A DNA stretch of 6,511 bases, taken from NCBI GenBank assembly GCA_945483255.1, contig CALYRP010000048.1, positions 1 to 6,511 on the forward strand, given 5' to 3'. Below are positions 1-5,671 of the stretch, piece by piece; within the stretch, counting starts at the first letter, position 1, and every line of letters starts with the position of its first letter. The translations under genes were made by a program, and so were the position numbers. A model generated the notes under the pieces. That model saw nothing but the letters and a program-made list of their open reading frames with translations, searched no databases and had not been told where the DNA came from. This stretch comes from an uncultured Pseudomonadota bacterium. Its GTDB lineage: Bacteria; Pseudomonadota; Alphaproteobacteria; Rs-D84.

Positions 1-3000
1 CAGGCTGTAATTTCATTTTGTGTGCGATGTAAACTTTGACTTCTTTCAAAACACCTGCACCCAAAGATGTGCTTTCTGTTGCTTTGGCAATTTCAGCATC
101 TGCGCGTTCGTTCAAATCTTTCAATTTCAACAAATGTTGTTCGCGCAATTCATCAATTTTTGCCTGAATTTCTTTGTCGGAAACAACCAATTTTTTCATG
201 TCTGTTGGTCTGATACCTTCGAAAACTTCGGCTGTTAATTTTTTACCAACAAAAGGTTTCAAACTGCCAGTGCCAGCAGAAATTGTTGCGTTTTCAGCCA
301 ATTGGAACACTTGATCTGCAAAACCATCTTCGATAATCGCAGTTTCTTCTTCGCAATCTTTTTTGATTTTTTCAATTTTTTGCAATTCAATCATTTGTGT
401 TCTGTCGTCTTTTTTAACACCATGACGTGTCAAGACGTTAACACCGATAACTGTTCCTTCTTCGTTTGGTCCAACCTTTAATGAAGTATCTTTTACATTC
501 AAAGCTTTTTCACCAAAGATATTACGCAACAGCGCTTCTTCTGGGGTCAACAATGTTTCAGATTTTGGCGAAACACGACCAACCAAAATATCGCCTTGTT
601 TTACACGTGCACCAACATAAATGATACCGGATTCATCCAAATTTTTCAGTGCTTCTTCACCTACATTTGGAATATCACGTGTAAAGCTTTCTGGGCCTAA
701 TTGTGTATCACGCAATTTGATTTCTTTTTCAACGATTTTGATTGATGTATAAACATCATCACGTGAAATGCGTTCTGAAATAACAATCGCGTCTTCATAG
801 TTATATCCGCGCCATGGAACGAAAGCAACCAATACATTGCGTCCCAATGCCAATTCACCATAATTCATAGATGAACCGTCGGCAATAATATCACCCGCAG
901 AAATTCTGTCGCCAACATGAACCAAAGGTTTTTGATGAACCAATGTTTCACCGTTTGAACGTTGGAATTTTTCAAGGTTATAAATATCAACACCGGTCAC
1001 AACATTACGTGAATTCATACATTTAACAACGATACGGTTTGCATCCACAGATTCAACAACACCACTGTGTTTTGCAACCTTTCCTGTACGGGAATCACGT
1101 GCAACTTCGCGTTCAATACCTGTTCCAACTAATGGTGCTTCGACGCGCATTAATGGAACACCCTGACGTTGCATGTTTGATCCCATCAAAGCACGGTTCG
1201 CGTCGTCGTTCGCAACGAATGGAATTAATCCAGTCGCAATAGATACTACCTGACGCGGGGCCACGTCGATCAAATCGATTTCGTCCTTTGGTACCATTGT
1301 AAATTCACCATCAACACGCGCAGTAACCATATCTTCTGCCAAAACACCAGAAGATGTTGTTGGGGTGTTTCCTTGGGCAATTTTATGTCCCAATTCTTCA
1401 TCTGCAGTCAAATATACCATTTCATCGGTAATTTTGCTGTTTTTTACAACATAGTATGGTGTTTCAATAAATCCATATGGGTTAACACGTGCATAAGAAG
1501 ACAAGTGTGAAATCAAACCAATATTTGCACCTTCTGGGGTGTGAATTGGGCACAATCTTCCATAGTGTGTTGGATGAACGTCGCGGACGTCAATTCCAGC
1601 ACGTTCACGATTCAAACCACCAGGACCCAAAGCGGAAATAAGACGTTTATGTTCTACTTCGGCCAATGGGTTATACGAATCCATAAATTGAGATAATTGT
1701 GATGTTCCCAAGAATTCTGCAACCAATGACATTAATGGTTTTGCATTAATAACATCTTGTGGTTGCATTGTTGCAATATTTGGTGATGTCAAACTTTCAC
1801 GAACCAATCTTTCGATACGCAACATACCGTTGCGGAAAGTTTGTTCAAACAATTCGCCAACCGCACGAACACGACGATTAGACAAATTATCAATATCATC
1901 AATTACATCTTTGTGGTCGATAATATTTGTTAATGTTTTCAAAACCGCCAAGAAATCAGATTTTGACAAAGTTCTTTCATCTTCTGGTTTTTTGCCTGAA
2001 TCGATTTTCAAACGTTTGTTCATTTTGAAACGACCAACAGCCGACAAATCGTAATACGCAGGATCAAAACCTTGACGCAAGAACAAATTGATAGCCGCTT
2101 CTAATGTTGGACGTTCACCTGGACGAACCAAATCATAGATAGCAATCAAAGCTTCTTCACGACTTGATGTTTTGTCTGCCATCAAAGTATTACGCATATG
2201 TGCAGTAATTGTCGTATTATCAATAGAAATTATCGAAATGTTTTTAACACCCAATTTTTCGATTTCGTTTAATACTTCGTCTGTGATTTCTGTGCCTTCG
2301 GCAAACAATACTTCATCGCCATTTTTAACAGCGCTGAATAAATATTCACCAATCAACGCATCGCGTTCAATACCGAATTGTTTAGATGCAGACATAACCT
2401 TGGCCAAACGTTTAGCATTCAAACGATCACCTTTGTTTGCCAATACTTTTTTGTCTTTTGGATTAATTAAATCATAATTCAAACGATATTTATCCAAACC
2501 TTCGAACGAAGCATTATCGCCGACCCACAGTTTACCATCAAAAGATAATGGAATTTGTTTATAGAAATTCGACAGAATTTCTTCGGCGCTCATTCCTTGG
2601 ATAGTTGCCTTGCGCGGATCAGCAGCGAATTTCTTTTCATCTGCCGCAGACGGCAAACAACGCAACAGCACTGTTGCAGGTATTTTACGACGACGATCAA
2701 TACGGACATAAATAATACCTTTGGATTCTTCAAAATCAATCCAAGAACCATGTTCAGGAATAATACGACCTGTATATGTTTCTGGATTTCCAGCAACTTT
2801 TGCTTCTTTTGTTGTACCAAATACCACACCCTGGGCACGGTGCATTTGCGAAACCACAACACGTTCCACACCGGCGGCGATAAAACTGCCGCGTTCTGTC
2901 ATAAGTGGAACTTCGCCCATAAATATTTCTTGTTCTTTGATATCACGCAAAGATTTTTTACCATCTTCTGCGATATCCCACAAAATCAATCTCAGCTTCA

Positions 3001-3292
3001 ATTTCAGTTTACTGGAATATGTTAAATTACGCAGCATACATTCTTGAACATTATATACAGGTTTATCCAATGTATATTCAATAAATTCCAAATCTGCGAT
3101 TCCCGCATAATCTTTAATTGGGAACATAGATTTGAATACATTTTGCAGCCCAATATTTTTTCTGTTTTCTGGGGCTACATCTGCCTGCAAGAAATCTCTG
3201 TAAGAATTGTACTGAATTTCGACCAAATCAGGAAGCGGAGTTTGCAAAAAACTTTTACCAAAAGATTTTCTAAGTTTCTGGATAACTGCCAT
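1..3292 (-). CDS. rpoB: DNA-directed RNA polymerase subunit beta, partial (C-terminus beyond window)
   Basis: This is the beta subunit of core RNA polymerase, which forms one jaw of the DNA channel, part of the catalytic centre and the rifampicin pocket. The frame is open without a stop from ATG at 3290-3292 to the window edge (1097 codons; the family is usually about 1340-1400). It starts MAVIQKLRKSFGK, with AAGGA at 3301-3305 and an 8-nt spacer. Visible landmarks are the beta N-terminal lobe (ERVVVSQMHR, 144-152), RIDRRRK after it, the Rif cluster (GTSQLSQFMD, 529-538; HKRLISALGPGGL, 548-560), RDVHPTHYGR (570-579), NYED (831-834, the acidic pair equivalent to E. coli E813/D814) and LTPEE in the C-terminal part. 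The in-window sequence stops at KLQP, just before the expected GDKMAGRHGNKG segment with the catalytic lysines. Several usually invariant residues differ: Leu551 (E. coli R529), His584 (E562), Ala589 (P567) and HRAQGV at 151-156. It is the last gene in the window; rpoC would be expected beyond position 1. Confidence 0.99.
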   Translation of the reverse strand, partial: MAVIQKLRKSFGKSFLQTPLPDLVEIQYNSYRDFLQADVAPENRKNIGLQNVFKSMFPIKDYAGIADLEFIEYTLDKPVYNVQECMLRNLTYSSKLKLKLRLILWDIAEDGKKSLRDIKEQEIFMGEVPLMTERGSFIAAGVERVVVSQMHRAQGVVFGTTKEAKVAGNPETYTGRIIPEHGSWIDFEESKGIIYVRIDRRRKIPATVLLRCLPSAADEKKFAADPRKATIQGMSAEEILSNFYKQIPLSFDGKLWVGDNASFEGLDKYRLNYDLINPKDKKVLANKGDRLNAKRLAKVMSASKQFGIERDALIGEYLFSAVKNGDEVLFAEGTEITDEVLNEIEKLGVKNISIISIDNTTITAHMRNTLMADKTSSREEALIAIYDLVRPGERPTLEAAINLFLRQGFDPAYYDLSAVGRFKMNKRLKIDSGKKPEDERTLSKSDFLAVLKTLTNIIDHKDVIDDIDNLSNRRVRAVGELFEQTFRNGMLRIERLVRESLTSPNIATMQPQDVINAKPLMSLVAEFLGTSQLSQFMDSYNPLAEVEHKRLISALGPGGLNRERAGIDVRDVHPTHYGRLCPIHTPEGANIGLISHLSSYARVNPYGFIETPYYVVKNSKITDEMVYLTADEELGHKIAQGNTPTTSSGVLAEDMVTARVDGEFTMVPKDEIDLIDVAPRQVVSIATGLIPFVANDDANRALMGSNMQRQGVPLMRVEAPLVGTGIEREVARDSRTGKVAKHSGVVESVDANRIVVKCMNSRNVVTGVDIYNLEKFQRSNGETLVHQKPLVHVGDRISAGDIIADGSSMNYGELALGRNVLVAFVPWRGYNYEDAIVISERISRDDVYTSIKIVEKEIKLRDTQLGPESFTRDIPNVGEEALKNLDESGIIYVGARVKQGDILVGRVSPKSETLLTPEEALLRNIFGEKALNVKDTSLKVGPNEEGTVIGVNVLTRHGVKKDDRTQMIELQKIEKIKKDCEEETAIIEDGFADQVFQLAENATISAGTGSLKPFVGKKLTAEVFEGIRPTDMKKLVVSDKEIQAKIDELREQHLLKLKDLNERADAEIAKATESTSLGAGVLKEVKVYIAHKMKLQP

Positions 3293-3368
3293 GTTTTGAA
3301 TCCTTTTTATTTGTCTTTTATCTGTATTTTGCAAACGAAAAAAGTATAAAACCTTTTTACGCCTGTGT

Positions 3369-3398
3369 GCCCGCCAAGGATTTTACATCCAGGCGGGC
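3369..3398 (-). other. GC-rich hairpin in the rplL-rpoB spacer
   Basis: GCCCGCC (3392-3398) and GGCGGGC (3369-3375), read on the minus strand, form a perfect 7-bp stem. An inner GGAT/ATCC stem (3387-3390 with 3378-3381) lies above a small bulge and is closed by a 5-nt loop. The RNA after it (ACACAGG) has no U-tract, so it is not a classical intrinsic terminator. In E. coli the rplL-rpoB spacer holds a partial attenuator and an RNase III processing site that lower beta synthesis relative to L12; this hairpin sits in the equivalent place. That role is inferred. Confidence 0.6.
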
Positions 3399-3404
3399 GG
3401 CGGA

Positions 3405-3424
3405 AAATTGCATTTCTGCAATTT
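3405..3424 (-). other. Perfect 8-bp hairpin with GAAA tetraloop, rplL-rpoB spacer
   Basis: AAATTGCA (3417-3424) pairs fully with TGCAATTT (3405-3412) around the loop GAAA (3413-3416) on the minus strand, a GNRA-type loop. It is the middle of three tandem hairpins between the rplL stop and rpoB. No U-tract follows. A role in mRNA stability or processing is inferred. Confidence 0.6.
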
Positions 3425-3426
3425 GT

Positions 3427-3444
3427 TGAAATCTTGCGATTTCA
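3427..3444 (-). other. Perfect 7-bp hairpin with GCAA tetraloop, just after the rplL stop
   Basis: TGAAATC (3438-3444) pairs with TGAAATC's complement GATTTCA (3427-3433) around GCAA (3434-3437) on the minus strand. It begins 7 nt after the rplL stop codon. GCAG/CTGC at 3445-3448 and 3416-3419 could extend pairing around this hairpin, but only by opening the neighbouring hairpin at 3405-3424. It could protect the 3' end of rplJL mRNA after processing; this is inferred from position. Confidence 0.55.
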
Positions 3445-3451
3445 GCAGAAA

Positions 3452-3820
3452 TTATTTCATTTCTACTTTTGCACCAGCTGCTTCTAATGTCGCTTTCATT
3501 TTTTCAGCTTCATCTTTAGCAACTGCTTCTTTAACAGCCTTAGGTGCAGATTCAACCAAAGCTTTTGCTTCGCCTAAACCCAAACCTGTGATGTCTTTAA
3601 CAGCTTTGATAACAGCCAATTTGTTTGCACCGGCATCTGCCAAGATAACATCAAATTCTGTTTTTTCTTCAGCTGCAGCACCAGCAGCAGGACCAGCAGC
3701 AACTGCAACAGCAGCAGCAGCGCTTACGCCCCATGTTTCTTCCAATGCTTTTGATAATTCAACTGCTTCTTGAACAGTCAATTTTGACAATTCTTCAACG
3801 ATTTTTTGAATATCTGCCAT
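3452..3820 (-). CDS. rplL: 50S ribosomal protein L7/L12
   Basis: L7/L12 is the multicopy acidic stalk protein of the large subunit. It recruits translational GTPases (EF-G, EF-Tu, IF2) and binds the L10 C-terminal helix as dimers. The 122-aa protein has the normal family length and three parts: an N-terminal dimerisation helix region (1-33), an Ala/Gly/Pro-rich hinge (34-50, with AAGPAAGAAA) and the globular C-terminal domain (from KTEFDVIL at 53), including KLAVIKAVKDITGLGLGEAKALVE (67-90), which carries the conserved factor-binding surface. The start MADIQK is preceded by AAGGAG (3828-3833) with a 7-nt spacer. It follows rplJ by 24 nt, consistent with one rplJL translational unit under L10-leader control. 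The poly-Ala hinge is encoded by GCT/GCA runs, giving a locally repetitive stretch near 3660-3720. Confidence 0.99.
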   Translation of the reverse strand: MADIQKIVEELSKLTVQEAVELSKALEETWGVSAAAAVAVAAGPAAGAAAEEKTEFDVILADAGANKLAVIKAVKDITGLGLGEAKALVESAPKAVKEAVAKDEAEKMKATLEAAGAKVEMK

Positions 3821-3844
3821 TTTATTACTCCTTGTGAGTTTATA

Positions 3845-4324
3845 TTAATTTTCTTTTTTTCCATATTCTGCAGAAACACGCGCCAAACGTGATGCTGGTT
3901 CTATCAATATACGTGCGATAGTACCACGAATTTCCGACAGCGATGGAAGCTTGGATAATTGCACAACGCCGTTCACATCCAGAAGTTCTGTATCCATTTT
4001 ACCACCCAAAATTGTCAAATTTTGGTGTTCTTCGGCAAATTTTGCCAAAACTTTTGTAACAGCCAACGCATCAGTTGCAACTGCAACAGCTGTTGGATGT
4101 TTCATCAAATCAGATACAGCTTCGAAATTAGTGTCTTTCAACGCCAATTTCATCAAACGGTTTTTGACAACTTTGAATACGGAAACCAATGGACGTAATT
4201 CATTACGCAAAGATTCCATTTCTTTCACTGTCAAACCATGGTTTTCAATAACGAAAACACCGTCTGCTTCTTTCAAGGACGACTGCAACGCTGAAATCAA
4301 ATCTGATTTTTCTTCGCGTCTCAT
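3845..4324 (-). CDS. rplJ: 50S ribosomal protein L10
   Basis: L10 anchors the L7/L12 stalk to 23S rRNA next to L11, and the L10-L12 complex also represses its own mRNA. At 159 aa it is slightly short (many homologues are 165-175). The N-terminal rRNA-binding domain shows MRREEKSDLISALQSSLKEA, a GLTV motif (30-33) and KVVKNRLMKLAL (51-62), which is the usual K-V-KN-L-K-AL signature. The C-terminal helix (about 130-159: SEIRGTIARILIEPASRLARV) binds L12 dimers and contains only one PAS-RLARV-type block. The start at 4324 has AAGGA (4333-4337) with an 8-nt spacer. Upstream lies a 178-nt leader with a recognisable L10 autoregulatory element; downstream is rplL after 24 nt. Function is firm by family; repression by its own product follows from the leader. 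Confidence 0.98.
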   Translation of the reverse strand: MRREEKSDLISALQSSLKEADGVFVIENHGLTVKEMESLRNELRPLVSVFKVVKNRLMKLALKDTNFEAVSDLMKHPTAVAVATDALAVTKVLAKFAEEHQNLTILGGKMDTELLDVNGVVQLSKLPSLSEIRGTIARILIEPASRLARVSAEYGKKEN

Positions 4325-4351
4325 CTTTTATATCCTTTTAAGCTTTTTTTG

Positions 4352-4435
4352 TTAATCTTTCCATCTGTGGTTTAACCACCGGTGGGGCTTCGTTCCTGCC
4401 CCAAAGAATCTTTCTTTGTCTATGATGGAAATTAA
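4352..4435 (-). promoter_or_regulatory. Candidate alternative (anti-leader) duplex upstream of rplJ
   Basis: On the minus strand TTAAT-TTCCATC (4424-4435) is complementary to GATGGAA-AG-ATTAA (4352-4365): 7 bp, a 2-nt bulge, then 5 bp. The left arm is the 3' strand of the L10-leader core, so this duplex and the L10-binding fold exclude one another. The right arm ends 14 nt before the AAGGA of rplJ. Enclosed between them are a GGGGC/GCCCC hairpin (GCCCCA 4383-4388 with TGGGGC 4398-4403) and a small GTGGT/ACCAC hairpin (4367-4379). The complementarity is seen directly; the switch role is inferred. Confidence 0.5.
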
Positions 4436-4467
4436 GTGATTTATCTTCACACCATCAGTCTTGGACA
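4417..4467 (-). promoter_or_regulatory. L10 leader (autoregulatory L10-L12 binding element of rplJL mRNA)
   Basis: Read 5' to 3' on the minus strand: TGTC (4464-4467), CAAGAC, TGATGG (4452-4457), one unpaired base, GTGA (4447-4450), a 7-nt loop, TCAC (4436-4439), TTAATTT, CCATCA (4423-4428), TA, GACA (4417-4420). The three stems nest, and TCCAAGAC opposite TAGAC gives the purine-rich asymmetric junction expected of the kink-turn in this RNA family; the CTTAAT segment after the apical stem is also typical. Its place 93 nt upstream of rplJ fits. L10(L12) binding here is known to repress rplJL in E. coli and B. subtilis. The match to the family consensus is from memory. Confidence 0.8.
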
Positions 4468-4478
4468 GAAATCGCTGT

Positions 4479-4500
4479 TATGGTGGGTTGCCCCACCATA
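4479..4500 (-). other. Perfect 9-bp hairpin with GCAA tetraloop, immediately after the rplA stop
   Basis: TATGGTGGG (4492-4500) on the minus strand reads into the loop GCAA (4488-4491) and pairs fully with CCCACCATA (4479-4487). It begins 2 nt after the rplA stop codon. The following RNA (ACAGCGATTTCTG) has no U-tract, so intrinsic termination is unlikely. Probable roles are protection or processing of the rplKA mRNA end, or a 5' cap for the L10 leader. Part of it (GGTGGGGC) can instead pair with GCCCCACC at 4381-4388. Confidence 0.65.
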
Positions 4501-4502
4501 AA

Positions 4503-5177
4503 TTATTTTACATCAACCTTCAAGCCTGGGCCTTGAGTTGTTGCAACACTGCATCCCAAGATATATTGTCCCTTGGCAGATGCAGGTTTAACTTTTTTCA
4601 ATTGTTCAATCAATGCGTTTGCATTTTCGACCAATTTAGATGTTTCAAAAGACATTTTACCAATTCCGGCATGGATAATACCTTTCTTTTCAGCACGGTA
4701 TTCAATTTGTCCAGCCTTTGCATTAGCAACTGCTTCTGCAACATTGTTTGTAACTGTGCCCAATTTTGGGTTTGGCATTAAACCTTTTGGTCCCAAAACA
4801 CGTGCAACTTTTGACATCTTTGGCATCATATCAGGTGTTGCGATAACACGATCAAAATCCAAAAATCCGTTTGCAACTTTGTCAATCAATTCTTCGCCAC
4901 CGATAACATCAGCGCCAGCCTTTTTGGCTTCGTCTTGTGAATTGATTGTGAATACTGCAACGCGGACTTTTTTACCTGTGCCGTTTGGCAAAGATAACAT
5001 ACCACGGATATTTTGATCAGCTTTTGCTACATCAATACCCAATCTGATTGCAATTTCTAAACTTTCATCGAATTTTTTCGAACAAAAACCACGCAATGTT
5101 TCAACAGCTTCGTCCATCGCGTATACTTTTTTGGTGTCCAAATTGGCCCAAGTTTGTTTTCTTTTTGTAACTTTCAT
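4503..5177 (-). CDS. rplA: 50S ribosomal protein L1
   Basis: L1 binds the mobile L1 stalk of 23S rRNA (helices 76-78), helps move deacylated tRNA out of the E site, and in E. coli represses the rplKA mRNA. The protein is 224 aa, close to family length (about 230). Typical segments are KRKQTWANLD near the start, FDESLEIAIRLGID (36-49), KADQNIRG (52-59), LSLPNGTGK (61-69), the hallmark LGPKGLMPNPKLGTVT (128-143), EKKGIIHAGIGKMSF (163-177) and a C-terminal GPGLKVD. Domain II lies roughly in 70-155, inserted in the discontinuous domain I. ATG at 5175-5177 lies only 4 nt after the rplK stop, and its Shine-Dalgarno lies inside rplK, which indicates translational coupling. A 9-bp hairpin follows the stop codon directly. 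Confidence 0.99.
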   Translation of the reverse strand: MKVTKRKQTWANLDTKKVYAMDEAVETLRGFCSKKFDESLEIAIRLGIDVAKADQNIRGMLSLPNGTGKKVRVAVFTINSQDEAKKAGADVIGGEELIDKVANGFLDFDRVIATPDMMPKMSKVARVLGPKGLMPNPKLGTVTNNVAEAVANAKAGQIEYRAEKKGIIHAGIGKMSFETSKLVENANALIEQLKKVKPASAKGQYILGCSVATTQGPGLKVDVK

Positions 5178-5181
5178 GACC

Positions 5182-5613
5182 TTATTCCTCCACCTTTACG
5201 CCCATAGAACGGCATTGACCAGCAACGATGTTGCATGCTGATTCAATTGTAGAACAATTCAAGTCAGGCATTTTGTTCTTTGCAATTTCTTCGATTTGTG
5301 CTTTTGAAATTGTACCAACGAAATCACGTCCTGGTTTATGAGAACCGATTTTCAATTTCAATGCTTTTTTAATATAATATGACACAGGTGGCAATTTCAT
5401 AATGAATTCGAAAGAGCGATCTGTATAAACAGTGATTATGCAAGGAATTGGCATTCCTGGTTCTTTATCCGCTGTTTTGTCATTAAATTGTTTACAAAAT
5501 TCTGCGATGTTAACACCCGCAGCACCAAGTGCCGGCCCAATTGGTGGCGCTGGATTAGCTTGTTTTGCTGGCACAACCAGTTTAACAATACCTTTAAGTT
5601 CTTTTTTTGCCAT
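5182..5613 (-). CDS. rplK: 50S ribosomal protein L11
   Basis: L11 binds the GTPase-associated region of 23S rRNA (helices 43/44) at the base of the L12 stalk and is needed for factor-dependent GTP hydrolysis and for the RelA stringent response. Its 143 aa match the family. The N-terminal domain has the proline-rich PAPPIGPALG (21-30) that forms the thiostrepton/rRNA interface, then GVNIAEFC (33-40), DRSFEFIMKLPP (65-76) and KKALKLKIGSHKPG (82-95). The C-terminal rRNA-binding domain has VGTISKAQIEEIAKNKMPDLN and ends with RSMGVKVEE. The residue after GPALG, normally Gln, is Ala31. The start at 5613 has GGAG (5620-5623) with a 6-nt spacer. The 72-nt leader from nusG carries two hairpins, one of them a likely L1 target. 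Confidence 0.99.
   Translation of the reverse strand: MAKKELKGIVKLVVPAKQANPAPPIGPALGAAGVNIAEFCKQFNDKTADKEPGMPIPCIITVYTDRSFEFIMKLPPVSYYIKKALKLKIGSHKPGRDFVGTISKAQIEEIAKNKMPDLNCSTIESACNIVAGQCRSMGVKVEE
5187..5191 (-). promoter_or_regulatory. Shine-Dalgarno of rplA inside the rplK coding end
   Basis: GGAGG lies within the last sense codons of rplK (Val-Glu-Glu, GTG GAG GAA), 9 nt before the rplA ATG. The ribosome finishing L11 therefore passes over the L1 initiation site, consistent with coupled translation, so L1 repression at the rplK leader can control both genes. Confidence 0.8.
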
Positions 5614-5639
5614 TTTTCACTCCATTTTTTTGTTAGTGT

Positions 5640-5667
5640 TGTGGTGCGATGTGGCGCATCTACCACA
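5640..5667 (-). promoter_or_regulatory. Candidate L1-binding hairpin in the rplK leader
   Basis: On the minus strand TGTGGT (5662-5667) pairs with ACCACA (5640-5645). Inside, either GCG/CGC (5655-5657 with 5646-5648) leaves AGAT as a one-sided bulge, or GATG/CATC (5657-5660 with 5648-5651) forms a 4-bp apical stem with a CGCCA loop. Two short helices separated by an asymmetric loop with a GGTAGATGCG segment resemble the L1 target in the E. coli L11 operon mRNA and in 23S rRNA. It lies just upstream of the rplK Shine-Dalgarno, as in known L1-regulated operons. The family resemblance is from memory. Confidence 0.6.
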
Positions 5668-5671
5668 GTTT

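Noticed and set aside
2555..3025. Plus-strand open frame of 156 codons opposite rpoB
   Set aside because: It is antisense to clearly coding rpoB sequence, has a biased Cys/Phe/Asn composition typical of reverse-complement shadows, and lacks a convincing ribosome site. The other long plus-strand frames over rplL, rplJ, rplA, rplK and nusG fail for the same reason.
3343..3348. TATACT -10-like box upstream of rpoB
   Set aside because: No acceptable -35 box lies 16-18 nt upstream (the nearest, TTGGCG, is 23 nt away and inside the hairpin).
3369..3398. Intrinsic terminator between rplL and rpoB
   Set aside because: The GC-rich stem is good, but neither strand has a U-tract directly after it. It is kept only as an attenuator or processing hairpin.
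3660..3725. GCA/GCT repeat tract as a microsatellite or phase-variable repeat
   Set aside because: It encodes the normal Ala-rich hinge of L7/L12, is interrupted, and is in trinucleotide phase, so slippage would not switch the gene off.
4495..4523. Promoter for rplJL (minus-strand TTGAAG, 17 nt, TATGGT)
   Set aside because: Each box matches the sigma-70 consensus at only 4 of 6, it overlaps the rplA end and the perfect hairpin, and such matches are common in AT-rich DNA. A 5'-end map would decide.
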